From Nostoc sp. WHI (lineage in GTDB: Bacteria > Cyanobacteriota > Cyanobacteriia > Cyanobacteriales > Nostocaceae), in NCBI RefSeq assembly GCF_015714725.1, contig NZ_WBKM01000029.1:1-34597 (forward strand): a stretch of DNA of 34,597 bases, read 5' to 3'. Made by a program: the position numbers and the translations under genes. Positions 7,628 to 16,301 of the stretch are shown here, piece after piece (position 1 is the stretch's first letter; each line of letters starts with the position of its first letter). A model generated the notes under the pieces. The model made no database searches and had not been told where the DNA came from. It worked only from the letters and a program-made list of their open reading frames with translations.

Positions 7628-8182
7628 CTATTCAGAAGAACGACGAACTCCATACTCAAAATAAACTAGGTCTTCGTAATCTTCATCCTCTCCCAAATCA
7701 ATCATCCCTTGATTATCATAAAATTCTTCTGCTCCTGGTAGCGAATGCAACCCAACTCTACCCTCATAACCTAGTTCTACACTACGGTTTCTGGCAAATG
7801 TTAAGAGTGCAGTACCAACACCTTTTAATTTTGGAGGGCGTTGGATAAATTCCCGGTTCCAAGGCGCGGAAGCAATTCCATCAAGGTATACCAGACGTTT
7901 ACCTTCACTGAGACGCGAACCGTGCATTTGAGTTTCAATCAGCATTAACCCTTGAGTTTCGCCTTCGTACTCAATTGCATAGCCTTCGCGATTTGGTTGT
8001 CTGCTAATAACGAACTGAAGTTTAAACTCCCAGTCCCAAAATTTATCTTCTTGTCCGTACAATCTTAATTGTTCTTTCCACGCGGAGGCATAATCATTGG
8101 CGTGCTTCTGCACTAATTCTACTAAATCTGCTTTCACGGCCATGCTATCTTGACCGCGAATTAGTTTTACTTTTGTTCGCAT
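7628..8182 (-). CDS. GNAT-family N-acetyltransferase-like protein
   Basis: 184 residues from the internal ATG (MRTKVKLIRG). The C-terminal half has the GNAT layout: LVYLDGIASAPWN (beta 4), then LKGVGTALLTFARNRSVELG (the acetyl-CoA-binding loop and helix, a loose form of Q/RxxGxG/A), then RVGLHSLPGAEEFYDNQGM, a late-strand motif typical of GNATs (FYxxxGF-like). The frame stays open for 21 more codons upstream to 8245, but those codons lie in a dispersed palindromic repeat, so I chose the internal start. The substrate is unknown. It leads a two-gene unit with the hypothetical gene at 7074-7610. Confidence 0.75.
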   Translation of the reverse strand: MRTKVKLIRGQDSMAVKADLVELVQKHANDYASAWKEQLRLYGQEDKFWDWEFKLQFVISRQPNREGYAIEYEGETQGLMLIETQMHGSRLSEGKRLVYLDGIASAPWNREFIQRPPKLKGVGTALLTFARNRSVELGYEGRVGLHSLPGAEEFYDNQGMIDLGEDEDYEDLVYFEYGVRRSSE

Positions 8183-8189
8183 CGCACCA

Positions 8190-8310
8190 AAATTGTGAGC
8201 CAGCACGTTGCGGTGAGCCAGTCCGGTGGACGGGTTCCCCGGCATAAAGGAACTGGCGAACCCGGAGGGAGGTCTCCTCCGTTGTAGCGACTGGCGTGTG
8301 CATAGCAGAC
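8190..8310. repeat. Dispersed palindromic repeat
   Basis: A GC-richer stretch containing GGTGAGCCAGTCC, GGGTTCCCCGGCA, GGCGAACCCGGAGGGAGG and GCGACTGGCG, with GGTTC/GAACC and CCAGTC/GACTGG self-complementarity. It resembles interspersed repeats common in Nostoc-type genomes. It supplies the upstream extension of the GNAT frame. Confidence 0.65.
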
Positions 8311-8374
8311 TTTGATGTTATCAGATAAAGTAAACAAACTGTACCAGACTCAAAGACCGCAAAGGAGAATCGGT

Positions 8375-9136
8375 ATGTCCCAAGTTTCGATTGTTATTCC
8401 TACTTTAAATGAAGCAACTATCTTAGGGCGGACATTGCGCCAACTAACTTTACTTAATCCACCTGCTAGGGAAGTGATAATAGTAGATGGTGGCAGCAAA
8501 GATCAGACACTAGCGATCGCAAAGCAAGAAGTTGGCGTTGAATCATTCAATAAAACGTTAAATGCACAGGTTCTCTGTTGCAATCAAACTGGGCGTTCTG
8601 TTCAGATGAACTATGGAGCATTAAGCGCAACCGGAGACATACTTTGTTTTCTCCATGCAGATACTTCGGTGCCAGATGATTTAATAACCTTGATAGAACA
8701 AACCCTAGCAAATCCAACAGTTACTTGTGGGGGATTTATTTCTCTGATGGCAGGATCTCAAACAACTCGTTGGGGCGTTTCCCTACATAATTATCTAAAA
8801 ACTTACTACGCACCACTACTATTTAAACCTCATCTGTTTTTTAAAGGATTACGCCTTTTGTTTGGAGATCAGGTAATGTTCTGTCGTCGAACCGACTTTT
8901 GGGATTGCGGCGGGTTCGATGAGTCATTACCAATTATGGAAGATGGAGATTTATGTCTGAAATTGGTGAAAAAGGGGCGTATCTTTCTCGTGAACCGCAC
9001 AGTTCAAACCTGCGATCGCCGTGTAATAAAATGGGGTAGCTGGAAAGCAACGGCAATTTACCTCTACATCGGGATTTTGTGGGGGATTGGGGTTGACGCA
9101 AACTATCTTAAGCAGTTTTATCAAGACATTCGCTGA
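8375..9136 (+). CDS. Family 2 glycosyltransferase (TIGR04283-like)
   Basis: 253 residues from the ATG at 8375, which has AAAGGAG eight bases upstream; the longer frame from 8312 lacks such a site. The N-terminus SQVSIVIPTLNEATILGRTL is the GT-A nucleotide-binding start, followed by EVIIVDGGSKDQT. LCFLHADTSVPDDL holds the DxD-like metal site. GDQVMFCRRTDFWDCGGFDESLPIMEDGDLCLKL matches the acceptor/catalytic region of the group often annotated as rSAM/selenodomain-associated transferase 2. It would transfer a sugar from a nucleotide donor in the cytoplasm or at the membrane; donor and acceptor are unknown. Its 3' end overlaps the convergent DUF547 gene by 16 bp. Confidence 0.88.
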   Translation: MSQVSIVIPTLNEATILGRTLRQLTLLNPPAREVIIVDGGSKDQTLAIAKQEVGVESFNKTLNAQVLCCNQTGRSVQMNYGALSATGDILCFLHADTSVPDDLITLIEQTLANPTVTCGGFISLMAGSQTTRWGVSLHNYLKTYYAPLLFKPHLFFKGLRLLFGDQVMFCRRTDFWDCGGFDESLPIMEDGDLCLKLVKKGRIFLVNRTVQTCDRRVIKWGSWKATAIYLYIGILWGIGVDANYLKQFYQDIR

Positions 9137-9834
9137 TTTAAGCTCCAGTCATAGTGAAGATAAGATATCGGCGTTGAAGCAGTCAATGGCAAATCTGCTT
9201 TCAAGTAGGAACCGATGTATTCTGGAATTGAAGGAGCAATCTTGCAAAAGTCATGACGATACCACTGGAAGATTTTATTACAGTAGAGCGTTTTGCTTTG
9301 GATGTCATAACGGACTTTTTCGGGATTATTGATGAAACGACGAGCATCTTCATCTAACTGCTGAATGATGTGCTCAGGAAAGTAGGCTCCCGGACGCAGT
9401 AAAGGACAACCAATTGAAGCACAGACAATTGCAAAATGAATCCGTGGCTCATGCAGCTTGTCTCGCAAAATCTGGTTCTCAATTTGAGCTAGGCTGTAAT
9501 GATTACCAAAGATTTCATAAGCACGGCGTTGGAAAAACCACAGAAAGGCAAGCCAGTTGGGAAGCCCTAGAATTTGTGGGCGAATTGACTTGAGTGGGTA
9601 TCGCTCTAAAATAGTTGAAATAGTAAAAGCATTGTAGAGATTAATCCATAACGTCAATTCCTCTAAATAGTCGGAATTGGATTCGAGAGGCAATTGCTTT
9701 TTACTCGACAACCAATCATTAAGGACTTGAGGTTGCTCTTTTTTCCAAGCACCATAGTCTACACGACCATGTTGATCGACATATTGACGAAGTAGCCTAT
9801 CCCAGGGTTCAAAATCAATTAAGTTAGTTGTCAC
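9121..9834 (-). CDS. DUF547 domain protein
   Basis: About 238 residues from the proposed GTG start at 9834 (GGAG nine bases upstream). DUF547 features: FEPWDRLLRQYVDQHGRVDYGAW near the start, LTLWINLYNAFTISTIL, and IHFAIVCASIGCPLLRPGAY with its conserved Cys pair region. The family is uncharacterised; some members look like papain/transglutaminase-fold relatives. The frame is open 39 codons further, to an ATG at 9951, but that extension is made from a dispersed inverted repeat and is probably not the original start. Convergent with, and overlapping, the glycosyltransferase gene. Confidence 0.8.
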   Translation of the reverse strand: MTTNLIDFEPWDRLLRQYVDQHGRVDYGAWKKEQPQVLNDWLSSKKQLPLESNSDYLEELTLWINLYNAFTISTILERYPLKSIRPQILGLPNWLAFLWFFQRRAYEIFGNHYSLAQIENQILRDKLHEPRIHFAIVCASIGCPLLRPGAYFPEHIIQQLDEDARRFINNPEKVRYDIQSKTLYCNKIFQWYRHDFCKIAPSIPEYIGSYLKADLPLTASTPISYLHYDWSLNQRMS

Positions 9835-9869
9835 GTCTGTTCGCTCCGAATTCAAAAACTGCTTTAAAA

Positions 9870-9976
9870 CCTCGTTTCCAGTCTTTGACTGGAAATGCAC
9901 ATCATTGGGCTGCTGCCGCGAGTCAGGAAGGCGGAGCCTAAAAGTAGGCATTCCCAGTCAGAGACTGGGAACGAGG
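9870..9976. repeat. Inverted pair of a 29-bp palindromic dispersed repeat
   Basis: The 29-bp sequence at 9870-9898 (starting CCTCGTTTCCAGTC) recurs in inverted orientation at 9948-9976 with 26 of 29 matches. Each copy is itself palindromic (CCAGTC...GACTGG). This is a familiar cyanobacterial interspersed repeat. It covers the extended N-terminus of the DUF547 frame. Confidence 0.85.
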
Positions 9977-10080
9977 CAATGAAGCAATCGCAAAGGTTTG
10001 AGATTGCCGCGCGACCCTCGCAATGACATAAGTATTAAGTCGGACATGGTATTATTGCGTAACGTAGAGTAATTTAATTT

Positions 10081-10311
10081 TTGCACGTCAATGCAACTAA
10101 GGTGCACGTCAATGCATCAAAGGTGCACGTCGATGCAACTAAGGTGCACGTCGATGCATCAAAGGTGCACGTCGATGCATCAAAGGTGCACGTCGATGCA
10201 TCAAAGGTGCACGTCGATGCATCAAAGGTGCAGGTCGATGTATCTAAGGTGCAGGTCGATGCATCTAAGGTGCAGGTCGATGTATCTAAGGTGCACGTCG
10301 ATGCATCTAAG
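10081..10311. repeat. Eleven tandem copies of a 21-bp repeat
   Basis: Exactly 231 bp, 11 x 21. The unit begins GTGCACGTCGATGCATC and ends AAAG. Copies 4-7 (10144-10227) are identical; copies 8-10 have GTGCAGG and TCTAAG endings. A TGCA core sits at positions 2-5 and 13-16 of the unit, so it recurs every 10-11 bp, one per helical turn; in copies 8 and 10 the second core is TGTA. The array lies upstream of the DUF547 gene and downstream of the porin terminator. Because 21 is a multiple of three, it is open in several frames on both strands; I treat it as non-coding. Confidence 0.92.
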
Positions 10312-10373
10312 GTGTAAGTTAAAATACTTATATGTACACTGTACACCGAAGCTTTAGCAAGGAGAAGGGAGAT

Positions 10374-10412
10374 AAAATACAGCTTTATTGGTGTGAGATT
10401 AAGCTGTATTTT
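10374..10412 (-). terminator. Stem-loop terminator after the porin gene
   Basis: AAAATACAGCTT (10374-10385) pairs perfectly with AAGCTGTATTTT (10401-10412), a 12-bp stem with a 15-base loop. It lies 38 bp beyond the porin stop, and the stem arm itself ends in TTTT on the minus strand. Confidence 0.75.
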
Positions 10413-10449
10413 ACTAGATTAGGAAACGCTATAACTACTTTGACTGCAA

Positions 10450-12168
10450 CTAAAATCTGAAGGTTGTGCGGATACCTCCGACGTATATAGTATCGTTATT
10501 ATCGTTATGTTCGGGATTGGTAATCACAATTACACCAGGGGTAATTGCAATGTTGTCAGTAATTTGGTAACGATACAAAGCTTCTATGTGAAAAGAGGTA
10601 TTATCGTCTTCGTTAGCACTGATGCTGTTATTAACGACTTTAGGAGGAATGCCAAAGATAATCGCACCTAAATTTCCTCGCTTACCTAAGTCAGGAAAAG
10701 CTAAGTTAACTGCAAAGTTGAAGATATCTGCATTATCATCGCTAACCTGAGAGTTAGCAAAGGTATATTCTGCCCAACCTGAAAGCACGACTCGCGGATT
10801 TAGTTGAATGCTAGTACCCAACTGCACAGAGTCCGTTGATGTAGCAACATTGCCAAAGGGTTGAGTGGCATTGCCACTACCAGTAGTGAAAGTCAGGTTC
10901 ACGCCACTTTGACTGGTTTCACTAAAGTAGGAGCGAGCGTAAATTATGCCAAAGTCAATACCTTTTTTAGGACTATAAACTAACTGCGCCAAAGCACTAT
11001 AGTTACCGTTAAAAAACCCGTTACCTGATACGGGGGAGGCGCTATCTGGAGCCATATAACCTAAAGTTAAGTTGAAATTGTCGTTAAACTTATGGGCTAC
11101 TGTTGCTCCTGCCCCAAAAGCTCGGTAAATTGGGCTATATCGTCCAAACCGAGAGAAACTACCATTACCGCTACCTTCTAATAGTGGGTTAAGAGTGTAG
11201 ATGATGTCACTCAGTTCTGTGTTGAAAGCAGAAACAGTGACAGAGGTTTGCTTACCTGCTGGGAAGCGATAGTAAATGTAATCTACCTCTACATTATTCC
11301 TACTATCACCATCAATGGATAAGCGGGTCATCCGTGTCCCTGTAACATTGTTATTAAACGGCGTAATGTTTCTACCTTGCAAGCGAATACGCAAGCGATC
11401 TTTACCACTGAAGCTGGTATCAAAAGCCAGTCGCACGCGATCGCCCAGGATGATATTCTCATTTAAGTCGGGGTTGTTATCTGGATTATCGTCTGTATCA
11501 GCTGTTGTATTGCCAAATACGCCCCCAAGGAAAAAGATAGCTTCGCCAACAAGTTTGGTAGTAGTAGAAAACTGATTTGCTTCCAGTTGTGCTGTACTAA
11601 CTTCGAGAGCATCGACTCGGCCCCGTAAGGTGGCAAGTTCAGATCCAAATTCTGACTGTAACTGTTGCAGTGTAGCTAAATCTGCTTTGCTCACTCGGTC
11701 AGATGTAGTAGTGGCAATTAGCTCATTAACGCGATCTAGACACGCATTTAAGCCAGCAGCAAATTCGTAACGAGTCAGCGCTCGATTACCACGATAGCTA
11801 CTGTTTGGATATCCAGCAATGCAACCATAGCGCTCAACTAAAGATTGTAGTGCTTGGAATGCCCAATCTGTAGGTTGAACATCAGAAAGCTGAGAAACTG
11901 AAGTTACCTGCGCGATGGATTTAGGTGTGGAAGGAGTTTGGCGGTGTTGATTGAGCTGCTTTAAAGTGCTGGATGTTTGGGAATCAGTAGTTGGTATCTG
12001 AGCTATTAAAACATTGCGAGCTTGGATTAGATTCGACTCTAGAGCAGCTTTGTGGAGCGATCGTTTGTCAATTGCTAAATCTGCTGCCAAGCTTTTGTTA
12101 GCTGTTAATAGAGTAGCACTAAGTAAAGCAAAACTTACCTTTAAAGCATTGCAAGCAGCCTTTGACAT
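10450..12168 (-). CDS. SLH-domain OprB-like porin (iron uptake porin family)
   Basis: 572 residues. Signal peptide at 1-29 (hydrophobic LKVSFALLSATLLTANKSLAA). An SLH domain at about 92-150 (VSQLSDVQPTDWAFQALQSLVERYGCIAGYP...LTRYEFAAGLNACL) binds peptidoglycan-linked polymer. A short coiled-coil (about 150-195) follows, then an OprB-type beta-barrel ending in Phe (TTFRF). These are the major cyanobacterial outer-membrane porins, related to SomA/SomB and implicated in ion, including iron, uptake. GAGGAA precedes the ATG. It is transcribed divergently from the phosphoesterase gene across a 589-bp gap, and a stem-loop terminator follows. Substrate specificity is not readable from sequence. Confidence 0.92.
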   Translation of the reverse strand: MSKAACNALKVSFALLSATLLTANKSLAADLAIDKRSLHKAALESNLIQARNVLIAQIPTTDSQTSSTLKQLNQHRQTPSTPKSIAQVTSVSQLSDVQPTDWAFQALQSLVERYGCIAGYPNSSYRGNRALTRYEFAAGLNACLDRVNELIATTTSDRVSKADLATLQQLQSEFGSELATLRGRVDALEVSTAQLEANQFSTTTKLVGEAIFFLGGVFGNTTADTDDNPDNNPDLNENIILGDRVRLAFDTSFSGKDRLRIRLQGRNITPFNNNVTGTRMTRLSIDGDSRNNVEVDYIYYRFPAGKQTSVTVSAFNTELSDIIYTLNPLLEGSGNGSFSRFGRYSPIYRAFGAGATVAHKFNDNFNLTLGYMAPDSASPVSGNGFFNGNYSALAQLVYSPKKGIDFGIIYARSYFSETSQSGVNLTFTTGSGNATQPFGNVATSTDSVQLGTSIQLNPRVVLSGWAEYTFANSQVSDDNADIFNFAVNLAFPDLGKRGNLGAIIFGIPPKVVNNSISANEDDNTSFHIEALYRYQITDNIAITPGVIVITNPEHNDNNDTIYVGGIRTTFRF

Positions 12169-12350
12169 TTTTGTTTCCTCACACCAAATTTACTGTCATC
12201 TCTAGGATTTCTGACATTAACTTAGTCCGCAAATTTTCCTAGATGTATGAGATCAAAAGCTATAGCCAAAGTAGAATCGTTGCATTAAGGTTAGATTAAA
12301 TCTGATTAACTACCGCTTTAACTTTTGAAAATTAAAGCTTTGTTGTACTC

Positions 12351-12586
12351 CAATACGCTTGAGTTAAGATCCCCCCGCCTGCGGCGACCCCCTTTTTAAG
12401 GGGGTAAAAGAGATATGAGCAAGCCTTTTTAAGGGGAGCCACTGCGGTCTTCTCCCCTTGGGAGACGCTAAAAGCGATAGCGAAGCGGTAGCGAGTCATC
12501 GAGCGGCTGGGGTCTCCCCAAGTGAAGCAAGTGGCGTGGGTTGGGGGGATCTCCGAACACTAAATATCATTAACCCAAGCGTATTG
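12351..12586. mobile_element. Nested palindromic MITE-like element
   Basis: Outer inverted repeat: 17 bp at 12351-12367 (CAATACGCTTGAGTTAA) matches 12570-12586 with one mismatch. Inner inverted repeat: AGATCCCCCC (12367-12376) against GGGGGGATCT (12543-12552). The interior is GC-rich with further local palindromes (CCCCCTTTTTAAGGGGG near 12388-12404). No coding frame is seen. It sits between the divergent porin and phosphoesterase genes, so it may separate or carry their promoters. The remaining gap (12169-12350 and 12587-12757) shows no gene. Confidence 0.75.
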
Positions 12587-12757
12587 CGTTATACTCAACC
12601 GCCTGATTGTCCTCAAAGGATATGAAGTAATAAGAGTTTTAGAGAGTTCTTGTATAAATCTTATAAGTGTGGCGCGATCGCTCGGATATGAAGCACTATT
12701 CTTTACCTACGCTTAACCTCATCTCTCCCTTAACACAACCTGTTTTTACTAATATTC

Positions 12758-15700
12758 ATGACTATTACCAATTTTCGGTATCTCATGATAAATTTCAAAC
12801 GGCAGAGATATCTCCTCCTTAGTCTGCTGATGGCAGCAGTAATACTTATAGTCAGTATCGAGCCAATTAGAGCTCAACTTACTAGTCCTGTTGGTTCTCT
12901 TCCTGGTGGTGCATCCATACTACCCACAGGTTTAGTTATTACACCTACAGCCGCTCCCGGCTCGACTTTTATCCGCCTAGCTACAGGTTTGCGGTCAGAT
13001 ACTAATGCTGACGCAGCCGAAGCTGTAACTACTACCTTAAGTCCCGACGGCAAAACCCTGCTTGTCTTAACTAGCGGACATAACCTGGGTTTCAAAAACG
13101 AAACCACGGGAGAGGATATTACCTACTCAATCCTTGACTCTAGCACTGGTAAACCCACTAGCGACAAGACAACTAACGCAGAGTGGGTATTTGTCTTTGA
13201 TGTCAGCAGTGGCACTCCAGTTAAGAAACAACAGATTAATATCCCTAGAACTTATGTTGGCTTAACTTGGGCAAAAGACAGTAACCGATTTTATATCTCA
13301 GGTGGGCTAGACGATCGCGTTTATGTTTATAAATTTGATAATAGTAAATACGTTCCAGACGCTCCCTTCATTTTGCTCAAACACGCTGGCGGTTTGTTAA
13401 GCGGTACTCCAGCTAAAGATTACGATACCAGTCCAATCGTGTCAGGCGTTGCCGTAAGTCGAGATGGTAAGACTTTGGTGGCTGCTAATATCGAAAATGA
13501 CTCAATAACCATTGTTGATACTGCTACCCGTCAAGTTACCCGCGAGGTGAAGCTGTTTGTTCCCGGTAAGCAGGTAGCAACTGGAGAATTCCCCTTTGGC
13601 GTTGCCATTAAGAACGCGAAAAATGGTGCAGCCGCCAAAGCTTTTGTTAGTAGTCTGCGCGATGATGAAGTGTTAGCTGTGGATATTGTAACCGGTGCGA
13701 TCGCTCGAATTCCAGTCGGCGGACAACCCAACAACATCCTACTCTCGGCGGACGAAAGCTTGCTATTTGTCGCCAATGGTAACAGCGACTCGGTATCTGT
13801 TATTGATACTAATAGTAATAGTGTCGTGAAAACCATTTCTCTGTCTCGACCGAGCGATAAGTACAAAGGGGCAAATCCCAACTCCTTAGCTCTGAGTCCA
13901 GACGAACGCACACTTTATGTTACCTTGGGTGGTGAGAATGCTGTTGCTGTTGTGAACTTGCAATCTAGCCAAGTAAGTGGACGTATCCCCACTGGTTGGT
14001 ATCCCAATTCTGTAAGTGTCAGTCAAGACGGGCAAAAGCTGTATGTTGTCAACGCCAAAAGCACTGCTGGCCCCAATCCTTCAGCTGGTCGAACAACAGT
14101 AACCGGACAAGCACGTAACACCACTTTTAGAGATGAGTACATCTATGCTCTAGAAAAAGCTGGACTCTCAATTATTCCAGTACCAAAGGGGAATACTTTA
14201 GCTACACTTTCCAATCAGGTAGATAAAAACAACGGTTTTTACAATCGCCGTCCTGACCGGATAATGAGATTTCTTCAGAACAAGATTAAGTACATCGTCT
14301 ATGTGATTAAAGAAAATCGCACCTATGACCAAGTACTCGGTGATTTACCTATTGGCAATGGCGATCCCCAATTAACTGTATTTCCCCAAGCAATTTCTCC
14401 TAACCATCATCAGTTGGCACTTGATTATGTGACGCTCGATAACTTCTACGATAGCGGGGAAGTGAGCGGTAACGGCTGGGGCTGGTCTACTTTTGGGCGA
14501 GTCACAGACCATACAGAGAAAAGCGTTGCAGTTAGCTATGGCAACGGCGGTTTTTCTTATGACTATGAGGGACAAAACCGTAACGTCATTCTTACTTTGC
14601 CCCAAACTAACGCTGCTCCCACACAGTTAAATACTCGATTGACAGGGGTGTTAGACCCAACGGGCAACTCCTCGATTCTACCGGGAGATGTAGATATTAG
14701 TGCGCCAGAGGGAGCCAACGATTTAAAACCAGGAACAGTTGGCGGTTATCTTTGGGATGCGGCACTCCGAGCTGGCAAAACTGTACGTAACTACGGTTGC
14801 GTAACCGATCTTTCCTTCTATGGCAGTGGTCAAAGCGATCCAACTAAGGCAGACCCAAATAATCCTTTGTATATCCCTGTTTCCCCCACAGCATATCCCA
14901 ATATTCCGCAAAGTCCAGGTACAAAACCATCGCTGTTAGGAAATACTGACACTTACTTTCGGGGATATGACCAGAAGCAAAGCGATATTTATTCATTCAA
15001 TGAGTGGCGACGCGACTGGGAAGATTACATCAAGAAGCAGGGAGAACCACCTAATTTAACAATGATTGCCCTGGATCACGATCATTTTGGTGCTTTTGGC
15101 AATGCTTTGGCAGGATTGAATACGCCGGAATTGCAAATGGCTGATAATGATTATGCGCTAGGCTTGTTAGTAGAAACGATTTCCAAGTCTCCTTATGGGA
15201 AAGAGACAGCCATTTTTGTCTTGGAAGATGATGCCCAGGATGGGCCAGATCATGTTGATGCTAGTCGCTCTCTAGGCTATGTCATTTCACCCTACACCAA
15301 GCGCAAAACCTTGGTTAGCAATAACTACAACACCGTCACGATGATCCGAACGATGGAGGATTTGTTAAACATTGGCTATCTGGGGATGAATGATGCTAAT
15401 GCCCAGCCAATGTCAGATGTCTTCACTCGGAACCCAAACTTTACACCTTATAATGCGATCGTGCCGGGTAATTTGTGTAAAGCTCCGGTGGATTCCAAAC
15501 TTGTACCAGCTTGTCAAAATCCCAATGTAGTCAAAACGGCAGCTATTCCCTCCCAGCATGATCAGCAGTGGTGGGTACAAGCAACCAAAGATTTCTACTT
15601 TGAAGTTGAAGATAAGCTCGATACAGATGCCTTTAACCACGTTCTTTGGGCGGGAGTTAAGGGCGATCGCGTTCCTTATCCAACCGATCGCAACAATGCA

Positions 15701-15766
15701 GATTTACGTCAACATCGTCCCCAATTACTCGAAAAATGGGGCAATTTAAACGCTTCTCTTCCTTAA
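12758..15766 (+). CDS. Secreted YncE-like beta-propeller / alkaline phosphatase-superfamily phosphoesterase fusion
   Basis: 1002 residues. A signal peptide or membrane anchor occupies about 10-39 (LLLSLLMAAVILIVSIEPIRAQ). Residues about 60-460 are a beta-propeller with YVTN-type blades (SDESLLFVANGNSDSVSVIDTN-like and LSPDERTLYVTLGGENAVAVVN). From about 505 on is a phosphoesterase domain: IKENRTYDQVLGD near 517-529, SPNHHQLALDYVTLDNFYDSGEVSGNG, ALDHDHFGAFG, and EDDAQDGPDHVDASRS near the C-terminus, all acidic/His metal-binding segments of the family. It is probably a periplasmic or exported phosphatase or phospholipase-like enzyme; the substrate is unknown. An internal ATG at 12785 is an alternative start. 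A long inverted repeat follows at 15779-15860. Confidence 0.9.
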   Translation: MTITNFRYLMINFKRQRYLLLSLLMAAVILIVSIEPIRAQLTSPVGSLPGGASILPTGLVITPTAAPGSTFIRLATGLRSDTNADAAEAVTTTLSPDGKTLLVLTSGHNLGFKNETTGEDITYSILDSSTGKPTSDKTTNAEWVFVFDVSSGTPVKKQQINIPRTYVGLTWAKDSNRFYISGGLDDRVYVYKFDNSKYVPDAPFILLKHAGGLLSGTPAKDYDTSPIVSGVAVSRDGKTLVAANIENDSITIVDTATRQVTREVKLFVPGKQVATGEFPFGVAIKNAKNGAAAKAFVSSLRDDEVLAVDIVTGAIARIPVGGQPNNILLSADESLLFVANGNSDSVSVIDTNSNSVVKTISLSRPSDKYKGANPNSLALSPDERTLYVTLGGENAVAVVNLQSSQVSGRIPTGWYPNSVSVSQDGQKLYVVNAKSTAGPNPSAGRTTVTGQARNTTFRDEYIYALEKAGLSIIPVPKGNTLATLSNQVDKNNGFYNRRPDRIMRFLQNKIKYIVYVIKENRTYDQVLGDLPIGNGDPQLTVFPQAISPNHHQLALDYVTLDNFYDSGEVSGNGWGWSTFGRVTDHTEKSVAVSYGNGGFSYDYEGQNRNVILTLPQTNAAPTQLNTRLTGVLDPTGNSSILPGDVDISAPEGANDLKPGTVGGYLWDAALRAGKTVRNYGCVTDLSFYGSGQSDPTKADPNNPLYIPVSPTAYPNIPQSPGTKPSLLGNTDTYFRGYDQKQSDIYSFNEWRRDWEDYIKKQGEPPNLTMIALDHDHFGAFGNALAGLNTPELQMADNDYALGLLVETISKSPYGKETAIFVLEDDAQDGPDHVDASRSLGYVISPYTKRKTLVSNNYNTVTMIRTMEDLLNIGYLGMNDANAQPMSDVFTRNPNFTPYNAIVPGNLCKAPVDSKLVPACQNPNVVKTAAIPSQHDQQWWVQATKDFYFEVEDKLDTDAFNHVLWAGVKGDRVPYPTDRNNADLRQHRPQLLEKWGNLNASLP

Positions 15767-15778
15767 AAGGTAGTTGAA

Positions 15779-15860
15779 GAAAATAGCGATCGCTTCCTTT
15801 GATAAACCTCAGCAGTTAGAGAAATGCCATACTATAGCTTGGGATGCGATCGCTATTTTC
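15779..15860. terminator. 15-bp perfect inverted repeat after the phosphoesterase gene
   Basis: GAAAATAGCGATCGC (15779-15793) pairs with GCGATCGCTATTTTC (15846-15860); each arm contains a HIP1 octamer. The loop is 52 bases. It may act as a weak terminator or RNA-stability structure; there is no clean T-run beyond the stem end. Confidence 0.5.
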
Positions 15861-15890
15861 TGAGCCTGTTCAAAAGCGGCGAGGGGGATT

Positions 15891-15910
15891 CCTCCTGCCT
15901 CCTGCCTCCT
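15891..15910. repeat. Heptamer tandem repeat (CCTCCTG)n
   Basis: Almost three tandem copies of CCTCCTG, of the short tandem repeat class seen elsewhere in the window. Confidence 0.7.
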
Positions 15911-16058
15911 TAAAAAATATCCCCCAAACAGCGATCGCACTGCAACCGCTTTGAACTGGTAGATGTTGGTTTTTTAGTTGTTAGAGACGATACAAAGAGA
16001 CCCCACGAGGAACTGGTTCAAGATTTGTTGTCAATCGTACATTGCTTTTCCAGTCGTT

Positions 16059-16194
16059 TATAGGACTATGATTTGATTTCTGAAAAAACTCCGTACAGAT
16101 CAAAGAGCATTCTTTCCCGTTGCCTCTTGCCTCTTGCCTCTTGCCTCTTGCCTGCCTACCCAGATAAGTTCAAAAATCAAATCGGATTGCTATA
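16059..16194. mobile_element. MITE-like element carrying a heptamer repeat
   Basis: Terminal inverted repeats of 26 bp at 16059-16084 (TATAGGACTATGATTTGAT...) and 16169-16194 agree at 21 of 26 positions. The interior holds five tandem heptamers TTGCCT(C/G) at 16120-16154. There is no coding capacity. It lies just upstream of a broken tnpB. The rest of 15767-16301 shows no gene. Confidence 0.7.
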
Positions 16195-16301
16195 TATGGA
16201 TTACGCAAATACAAGGAAAAAGTAAAATTAATTGCTCAAGGTGTTGATCCTTGTTCCAAGTAGTGTATGCTTCAAGCAAACAAGTTTGCAGAAGTTTAGT
16301 T

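Noticed and set aside
10074..10357. Open frames on both strands across the 21-bp array (VHVDASK-type heptapeptide repeats)
   Set aside because: A 21-bp repeat without stops is automatically open in several frames. No ribosome binding site is seen, and the substitutions between copies are mostly non-synonymous in the best frame.
16120..16154. Possible CRISPR-like direct repeats
   Set aside because: The units are 7 bp with no spacers; this is a short tandem heptamer repeat. No array of 25-40-bp repeats separated by unique spacers exists in the window.
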